19,063 nt of DNA from Dehalococcoidia bacterium UBA1141 (GTDB taxonomy: Bacteria; Chloroflexota; Dehalococcoidia; Lucifugimonadales; UBA3495): the NCBI GenBank assembly GCA_002311385.1, contig DCAE01000112.1:80325-99387 (forward strand), written 5' to 3'. A program made the translations under genes and the position numbers. The stretch's first letter is position 1; each line of letters starts with the position of its first letter. Below, in pieces: positions 14,103-19,063 of this stretch. Under the pieces are notes generated by a model. That model worked only from the letters and a program-made list of their open reading frames with translations. It was not told the DNA's origin and ran no database searches.

Positions 14103-15950
14103 ATGAAGATCGCTGTTTGCGTCAAGTACGTGCCGGTGGTTTCCCGCATTCAATTCGACTATGAGAAGAAAACAATCATTCGGGATGGGGTACCCTCTGA
14201 GATAAACCCCTTTGACCTTCTGGGTTTGGTACGGGCGGTTGAGATGAAAACCAACCCGGACGACCAAGTGGTGGTCATATCCATGGGACCTCCCAACGCT
14301 AAAGAGGGTCTAACCCAGTGCTTGGCTTTGGGCGCCGACAGGGCCGTGCTGATTACCGATAGGGCGTTGGCTGGCTCCGACACACTGGCCACTGCCAGGG
14401 CATTGGCCTTGGCCTTGGAACGTGAGAATCCGGAGTTGATAATCTGCGGTCGCAACAGCGCCGATGCGGAGACTGGTCAGGTTGGCCCGGAAATCGCCGA
14501 ATTGATGAACATTCCCCACGTAGGCCAAGTGAGGAAACTGGACCTGGATGAAGATCGAACCTCATTTCTGGCGGAGCGGGTGACCGACGAAGGTTTCCAA
14601 GTAATCCGTTGCTCTTTCCCAGCTCTGGCCTGCGTCACCGAAGGCATTGCAACGGAGACCTACCCCAGTAAGGAGGAACTAGACCGAGCGCAAGAAATGC
14701 TGGTGGAAGAACTGACCTGCGCTCAGTTGTCCTCCGACCCGTCCCAATTCGGAGCAGAGGGGTCGCCGACCTACGTGCAGGACATCCGCTTAGTGGAACC
14801 GGATCGTCTGGGAATTATTATTGAAGCCGATTCTCCCGAGGCCTCGGCAGCCCAGATTGCTGAGCTGCTCAAGGGGCGATTGTTGGAATTGGCAGCCAAC
14901 GATCTCTCACCCAACGCTGCTTCGGTCTCCGGCAGATATCCCGATAGCCGAGACCAGAGCATCTGGGTGGTGGCCGAGACATTCCAAGGGGGACTTCGGC
15001 GGGTAACGTCAGAGATGTTGGGCAAAGCCAGGGAATTAACAGCCACCACGAAAAGCGAAGTTGCCGCCGTTCTCTTGGGCGAAGCTCAAGAGGTATTAAT
15101 CAACGAATTGGCTGCTCAAGGCGCTGACCGTGTGCTGACTCTGGATAACAGCTCCGTAGGCCCGGTGTACTGCGTGGCCGTCGCTCATGCGCTGGCCGAG
15201 GCTATCAAAACTGCTCAGCCCTACGCCGTGCTATTCGCCTCTACCGCCGATGGCAGAGACTTGGCGTCACGGATTGCCGCTCGGCTATCGTTGGGTCTAA
15301 CCGGCGACGCCATTGATTTGGAGATTGACGATGAGGGCCGATTGGTCCAATTGAAACCTGCCTTAGGCGGAAACGTCTTGGCGCCCATACTATCCAAGAC
15401 GTTACCCAACCTGGTTACCTTGCGGCCAGGATTGCTGACGCCCCAAGCACCGGAGCCTAGCTCTAAGGCGACGGTAGAAGCTTTGGCTATTCCAGCTTTC
15501 GATGGCAGCGACATTCAACTAGTGGAAGCGCATTTGGAAGAAGACCCGGCCGGTATTGCTCTATCCCAAGCCCCGGTGGTATTGGGTGTGGGGATGGGCA
15601 TCGGCGGTCCGGAGAATCTTCCTCGAATTTATGAAATGGCGGGTTCCATAGGGGCCAGCATCGCCACCACCCGCAACGCCGTCCACTCGGGATGGCTGGC
15701 ACACCAGATTCAAGTGGGCATCAGCGGCCGGACAATCGCGCCCAAAGTGTATCTGTCCGTGGGCATCAGGGGCGCGTTCAACCATACGGTCGGCATACAG
15801 AAGGCTGGCGTTATCATAGCTATCAACAAGAACCGCCGAGCGGCGATTTTCAAAGCCGCCGATTACGGGATTATCGGCGATTGGGACGAATATCTACCGT
15901 CGTTAGTAGAAGCCCTGAGGCCAGTCTTGTCTGATATAACGCTAACTTAA
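14103..15950 (+). CDS. Fused electron transfer flavoprotein, beta-alpha single chain
   Basis: ETFs pass electrons from acyl-CoA and other dehydrogenases to the quinone pool, or bifurcate them. Here both subunits are one 615-residue protein. Residues 1 to about 275 are ETF-beta: MKIAVCVKYVP, INPFD (34-38), and the AMP/FAD loop GRNSADAETGQVGPEIAE (116-133). From about 285 (SIWVVAETFQGGLRR) to the end is ETF-alpha, with TTRNAVHSGW, APKVYLSVGI, and IIAINKNRRAAIFKAADYGIIGDW at the C-terminus. The QVGPEIAE form recalls bifurcating ETFs more than the QTGQ form of mitochondrial-type ones. In the FAD domain QVGQTG is QVGISG, and SGAIQH is RGAFNH. The start is the ATG at 14103 (AGGA upstream), not the GTG at 14055. 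Two acyl-CoA dehydrogenase genes follow. Confidence 0.9.
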   Translation: MKIAVCVKYVPVVSRIQFDYEKKTIIRDGVPSEINPFDLLGLVRAVEMKTNPDDQVVVISMGPPNAKEGLTQCLALGADRAVLITDRALAGSDTLATARALALALERENPELIICGRNSADAETGQVGPEIAELMNIPHVGQVRKLDLDEDRTSFLAERVTDEGFQVIRCSFPALACVTEGIATETYPSKEELDRAQEMLVEELTCAQLSSDPSQFGAEGSPTYVQDIRLVEPDRLGIIIEADSPEASAAQIAELLKGRLLELAANDLSPNAASVSGRYPDSRDQSIWVVAETFQGGLRRVTSEMLGKARELTATTKSEVAAVLLGEAQEVLINELAAQGADRVLTLDNSSVGPVYCVAVAHALAEAIKTAQPYAVLFASTADGRDLASRIAARLSLGLTGDAIDLEIDDEGRLVQLKPALGGNVLAPILSKTLPNLVTLRPGLLTPQAPEPSSKATVEALAIPAFDGSDIQLVEAHLEEDPAGIALSQAPVVLGVGMGIGGPENLPRIYEMAGSIGASIATTRNAVHSGWLAHQIQVGISGRTIAPKVYLSVGIRGAFNHTVGIQKAGVIIAINKNRRAAIFKAADYGIIGDWDEYLPSLVEALRPVLSDITLT

Positions 15951-16038
15951 TTTGATTACCTTGGCATTCTTGGCTAGTTGCCATACAACCTCCGAAGGTG
16001 GCGCCGTTCTTGGTTAGCTAAAACCGCTCGCGGTCAAC

Positions 16039-16127
16039 CCGTTCGTGGTGAGCCGGCATCCGTTCGTGGTGAGGTTGTCGAGACATTGGTGGCGCTAACA
16101 GTTCCTTCGGCAAGCTCAGGACGAAGG
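16039..16127. repeat. Palindromic repeat element (CCGTTCGTGGTGAG type)
   Basis: CCGTTCGTGGTGAG occurs twice in tandem, at 16039-16052 and 16060-16073, 21 bp apart. A complementary, slightly diverged arm lies at 16104-16127; its reverse complement begins CCTTCGTCCTGAGCTTGCCG. The second copy continued as GTTGTCGA pairs with this arm. This resembles an interspersed repeat known to me from Chloroflexota and other environmental bacteria. It is distinct from the element at 5003-5080. Confidence 0.7.
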
Positions 16128-16192
16128 CTGACGATGTCAGCGATGCAAAAACGCCACACGAGCTCTCGGAGCCTTAGCGCACCCCATTCCTC

Positions 16193-16221
16193 TTGACACC
16201 GTTCTGGGGGCGCAGCACAAT
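16193..16221 (+). promoter_or_regulatory. Candidate promoter for the acyl-CoA dehydrogenase pair
   Basis: A perfect TTGACA (16193-16198) is followed after 17 bp by CACAAT (16216-16221, 4 of 6). The leader would be about 80 nt. Confidence 0.4.
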
Positions 16222-16307
16222 GTCGTTTGAAGAACGGCTTCACTAACTCAATCAATCAGGCCCGTTGCGGCCTAGTTAAACGGATAACACACATACAGAG
16301 GTAAGCC

Positions 16308-17510
16308 ATGGACTTTGGACTAAGCACAGAACAAGAAGCCCTTCGTGATGATGTGGCCCATTTCATCAAAGAGAACGTTACTCCCGCAGTGATGGCGGAG
16401 CTGGAAAGCTCCCTGGAAGGCGGGCGGGGTCCCAACTACGACGCTCTGATGCAAAAAGTGTCGGAGAGAGGTTGGGTCGGCATCAGTTGGCCCAAAGAAT
16501 ATGGTGGACAGGGCGGCAGCCGAATAGACCAGTATATCGTTGAAGAGGAGTTCGCTCGCGTAGGTATAGGCGTGGGTGGCGCTGGCAGTGGCGCTCCCGC
16601 AATCCTCATGGCGGGCACCGAGGAACAGAAAAAAGAATTCCTGCCTGGACTTTTGAATGGCAGCATAATCTTCGCCCTCGGTTTTACCGAGCCTCAAGCT
16701 GGCGCGGATTTGGCGGGCTTGCAATGCCGGGCCGTCAGGGACGGGGACGATTTCGTAATCAACGGGCAGAAGATGTACACCTCGGCGGCCCACTACGCCA
16801 CCCATATCTACATGATGTGCCGCACCGATCCAGAAGCCCCCAGGCACAAGGGCATCACTATTCTCCTCGTTCCCATGGACACTCCCGGAATCACCGTTCG
16901 TCCCCTTTGGACCATACAGAACGACCCGCCTGCCCCTGTTGGCACCACCTATGGCATGCCTAGGACCAACGAGGTTTTCTTTGAAGATGTTCGTATTTCC
17001 GTGTCTACCATGTTGGGAGAGGAAAACCAAGGTTGGTACGTTGGCGCAATGGGTTTAAACCTTGACCGCGTGGGTGCCAGCAGGTACCTGATTTCCGTGC
17101 GCCGGGACGAAGACATCATCAACTGGGTAAAAGAAAACAAGGTGGACGGACATTCGTTGGCCGATGACCCGGCCATCAGGGACAAACTGGCGGAACTGTG
17201 GATTGAAGCCCAGGTATGCCGCCTGATGACCCTGCGCAGCATGTCTATCGTGGAACGAGACGGCAATTTTACCTACGAGGGCGCAGCGGAAAAGGTATGG
17301 GCGCCGGAGCACGGTGTGAGGACCACCGAGACCATCAGCCAGATTCTCGGACCATACGCCCAACTATTGAACGGCTCCGAGGAGGCCATCGAAGACGGAC
17401 TGTTTGCCCACAACCTGATGGGTTCTTTCCAGTCGGGAATCAACCACGGCAGCGTGCAAGTGATGCGCGACCAGATGGCCCGCCGTGGCCTGGGTTTGCC
17501 CAGAGGATAA
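16308..17510 (+). CDS. Acyl-CoA dehydrogenase-like protein, subunit 1
   Basis: Acyl-CoA dehydrogenases use FAD to put a trans-2,3 double bond in an acyl-CoA and hand electrons to ETF. This 400-residue protein has the N-terminal helical domain with WPKEYGGQGGS (61-71) and an intact middle-domain motif GFTEPQAGADL (125-135), followed by INGQKMYTSAA. The C-terminal domain is unusual: the FAD-contacting R-x-x-FG and the HGG-x-G motifs are missing, and the end is INHGSVQVMRDQMARRGLGLPR in place of the EGT type. Asp253 (LNLDRV) sits where isovaleryl-CoA dehydrogenase-type enzymes place their catalytic glutamate. The ATG has GAGGT just upstream. It probably forms a heteromer with the next gene product; substrate unknown. 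Confidence 0.88.
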   Translation: MDFGLSTEQEALRDDVAHFIKENVTPAVMAELESSLEGGRGPNYDALMQKVSERGWVGISWPKEYGGQGGSRIDQYIVEEEFARVGIGVGGAGSGAPAILMAGTEEQKKEFLPGLLNGSIIFALGFTEPQAGADLAGLQCRAVRDGDDFVINGQKMYTSAAHYATHIYMMCRTDPEAPRHKGITILLVPMDTPGITVRPLWTIQNDPPAPVGTTYGMPRTNEVFFEDVRISVSTMLGEENQGWYVGAMGLNLDRVGASRYLISVRRDEDIINWVKENKVDGHSLADDPAIRDKLAELWIEAQVCRLMTLRSMSIVERDGNFTYEGAAEKVWAPEHGVRTTETISQILGPYAQLLNGSEEAIEDGLFAHNLMGSFQSGINHGSVQVMRDQMARRGLGLPRG

Positions 17511-17628
17511 TCCAACTTTCCGAGTCGAATCTAATCCGAAATTATCAACTGGCGTTTAAGGGCAAAGCACGACCAAATGCTACAGACGGTCCCTGCTACC
17601 CGATTTCAAAGAGCTACGAGGATTCACC

Positions 17629-18804
17629 ATGGATGTACTCCCTTCCGAAGAAGAACAAATGCTGAAAAACCTGGCCAGAGAATTCCTGGAGGGTGAATGT
17701 CCTCCCAGTCTGGCCAGAGCCATGGAATTGGACGAACTGGGTTACCCGCCCGAGTTATGGAAGAAAATGGCTGATTTGGGTTGGACCGGCTTAGCCTTGC
17801 CGGAGCAATACGGTGGTCAAGCAATGCCTCTGACTTATCTGGCAGTGATTCTGGAAGAAGCCGGGCGGGCCATTGCTCCTGTCCCTCTCCACAGTACCAT
17901 GATGACGGCCTTGACCATAGCCGAGCATGCCAGCGAAGCGCAGCGGAAAGAAATCTTGCCCAGGGTTTGCAGCGGCGACCTGATTCTAACTTGGGCTGTC
18001 ACAGAGGTTGACCCCAGGTTTATCCCTGAAGCGGTGAAAATGCAGACCACCGAAGACGGGGAGCATTTCGTGATTACCGGCACCAAGATGTTCGTGGACA
18101 ATCTCTATGCGGCCGAGATTTGCTTGCTGGCTTGCCGTACTGCTGATGCCACCTCGGAGAACGAGGGGATTACATTGCTGCTAGTGGACACTCGAAGCCC
18201 TGGGATCACCAACACCCCATTGACCACCCTGGCCAAAGACAAACAAAGCAGGGTAACCTTCGACGGAGTCAAGGTTCCCAAAGCCAATCTTGTAGGCGAA
18301 TTAGACCAGGGCTGGCCGATCATCCAGTGGATGCTGGAGCGAGGCACGGCCCTGCTATGTGCCCAGATGGTTGGGGCCACCAGGAAAGACGCTGACATGG
18401 CCATTGAGTACGCCAAGAACCGTGTTGCTTTCGGACGGCCCATCGGCTCTTTCCAGTCCATCCAGCACCTTTGCGCCGACATGACCATATGGGTGGACGG
18501 CGCTCAGATGCTTACTTACGAAGCACTATGGATGATTGACCAGGGTATGCCTGCCGGGGTAGAGGTATCCCAAGCCAAAGCATTTTGCAACGATAAGTGC
18601 GAAGCCGTGGTCCGTTCTTCCCAGTCCATCCACGGCGGCATCGGATTCATGATGGAATTCGACCTGCACCTATGGTTCCGTCGGGTAACCTCCTGGACCT
18701 TACGGCTGGGCACCAGTTTTGAGCACCGGGCCAACGTCGCCAGAGCACTACTTGATACACCTGGACAGGTCCGGCTGGGGTTGCCCTTGATAACGACAAC
18801 CTAG
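17629..18804 (+). CDS. Acyl-CoA dehydrogenase-like protein, subunit 2
   Basis: This 391-residue protein is the second of the pair, 118 bp after the first. Its N-terminal domain is normal (LPEQYGGQ, 58-64), but the middle-domain EPxAGSD motif is degenerate (AVTEVDPRF, 123-131). The C-terminal domain is the complete one: RVAFGRPIGSFQ (265-276) for FAD binding, HGGIGF (335-340), then MEFDLHLWFRR. Glu237 (MLERGT) is a candidate base position. This pattern is the reverse of subunit 1 and resembles the alpha2-beta2 dehydrogenases of actinobacterial steroid side-chain degradation. The ATG has GAGG eight bases upstream. The nearby fused ETF is a likely electron acceptor. Function as a heteromer is inferred, not shown. 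Confidence 0.88.
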   Translation: MDVLPSEEEQMLKNLAREFLEGECPPSLARAMELDELGYPPELWKKMADLGWTGLALPEQYGGQAMPLTYLAVILEEAGRAIAPVPLHSTMMTALTIAEHASEAQRKEILPRVCSGDLILTWAVTEVDPRFIPEAVKMQTTEDGEHFVITGTKMFVDNLYAAEICLLACRTADATSENEGITLLLVDTRSPGITNTPLTTLAKDKQSRVTFDGVKVPKANLVGELDQGWPIIQWMLERGTALLCAQMVGATRKDADMAIEYAKNRVAFGRPIGSFQSIQHLCADMTIWVDGAQMLTYEALWMIDQGMPAGVEVSQAKAFCNDKCEAVVRSSQSIHGGIGFMMEFDLHLWFRRVTSWTLRLGTSFEHRANVARALLDTPGQVRLGLPLITTT

Positions 18805-18842
18805 ATTGGCCGCCTAGCGTCTATTATCCCCGAGTGGACTGA

Positions 18843-18867
18843 CCCCACTGAGTGTGGGGCGCATTTT
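18843..18867 (+). terminator. Probable terminator after the acyl-CoA dehydrogenase pair
   Basis: A GC-rich 6-bp stem, CCCCAC (18843-18848) with GTGGGG (18854-18859), has a 5-nt loop and is followed by CGCATTTT. It lies about 40 bp after the stop codon. The short T run makes it a moderate candidate. Confidence 0.5.
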
Positions 18868-18887
18868 AACGCATTGGAGAACAACCC

Positions 18888-19063
18888 ATGGCAAAAGACC
18901 CAGTTTGCGGCAAAGAAATCGACGAAGATCAAGCAAGAAATCAGACTGGCCAGACAATGCACGGTGCGACCGAGGTTGACCCTCAGCAGGGCACCCGCAT
19001 GTTCCACAACGGCGTGTGGATGTATTTCTGCGGCTTGGAATGCCGTAGCAAGTTCATGGCCGC
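18888..19063 (+). CDS. YHS-domain protein (3' end cut by window edge)
   Basis: The frame starts at an ATG with GGAG eight bases upstream and stays open to the window end (58 residues). It begins MAKDPVCGKEIDEDQA and continues to MFHNGVWMYFCGLECRSKFMA, the YHS pattern: DPVCG with Cys7, and FCGLEC with Cys48 and Cys52 before a KF. These cysteines are typical metal-binding positions in the YHS/TRASH group, found alone or in metal-transporting ATPases and hydroxylases. The segment between them is a few residues longer than in many single YHS proteins. Whether more domains follow cannot be seen. It lies after a probable terminator, so it may be its own unit. Confidence 0.8.
   Translation, partial: MAKDPVCGKEIDEDQARNQTGQTMHGATEVDPQQGTRMFHNGVWMYFCGLECRSKFMA

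Larger units (their letters stand above)
15951..16307. other. Intergenic region between ETF and acyl-CoA dehydrogenase
   Basis: This 357-bp gap has no credible gene. It holds a palindromic repeat element (16039-16127) and a candidate promoter (16193-16221). No clear terminator for the ETF gene is visible. Confidence 0.6.

Noticed and set aside
16320..17030. 236-codon open frame on the minus strand within the first acyl-CoA dehydrogenase gene
   Set aside because: The opposite strand carries an intact family protein; the translation has no recognisable content.

Overview
The window looks like a chromosomal segment of an uncultured Chloroflexota bacterium, most likely a Dehalococcoidia / SAR202-type lineage. 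This is inferred from the truA-rplM-rpsI order, the acyl-CoA dehydrogenase and ETF content, frequent TTG starts behind good Shine-Dalgarno sites, and two palindromic repeats of kinds common in that phylum. No marker here settles the taxonomy. Base composition looks even and I see no transposase, integrase, phage gene, tRNA, rRNA or CRISPR array.

Layout. (1) 1-1951, plus strand: the end of a ribosomal-protein operon (truA cut by the window edge, rplM, rpsI), closed by a strong intrinsic terminator. (2) 2015-3433, minus: a phosphoglucomutase/phosphomannomutase-family enzyme. (3) 3734-4984, plus: glutamate dehydrogenase, followed by a hairpin-forming repeat. (4) 5188-6622, minus: a two-gene unit with overlapping reading frames, an SCP2 sterol-carrier-like protein and a ketol-acid reductoisomerase homologue that has lost the catalytic histidine. 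(5) 6840-12200, minus: a SAM-cycle and methylthioadenosine-salvage cluster in transcription order mtnA, mtnP, rhodanese, ahcY, metK. It is headed by a SAM-I (S-box) riboswitch with its own terminator. (6) 12516-15950, plus: nicotinate phosphoribosyltransferase, then a single-chain electron transfer flavoprotein in which the beta and alpha subunits are fused. (7) 16308-18804, plus: two adjacent acyl-CoA dehydrogenase-like proteins whose conserved motifs are complementary, suggesting one heteromeric enzyme. (8) 18888 to the right edge: the start of a YHS-domain protein.

How it works together. MetK makes SAM. AhcY clears S-adenosylhomocysteine left by methyl transfer. MtnP and MtnA start recycling the methylthioadenosine left by polyamine-type reactions. 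The riboswitch should shut down at least mtnA, and possibly the whole set, when SAM is plentiful. In the right half, the paired dehydrogenases would oxidise an acyl-CoA, and the fused ETF is the obvious candidate to take the electrons. The SCP2 protein fits a lipid or sterol-like substrate theme, but the substrate cannot be read from the sequence.

The best leads for something new are the KARI-like/SCP2 pair, the fused ETF with altered flavin-site motifs, and the riboswitch placed ahead of a cluster that also carries ahcY and metK.
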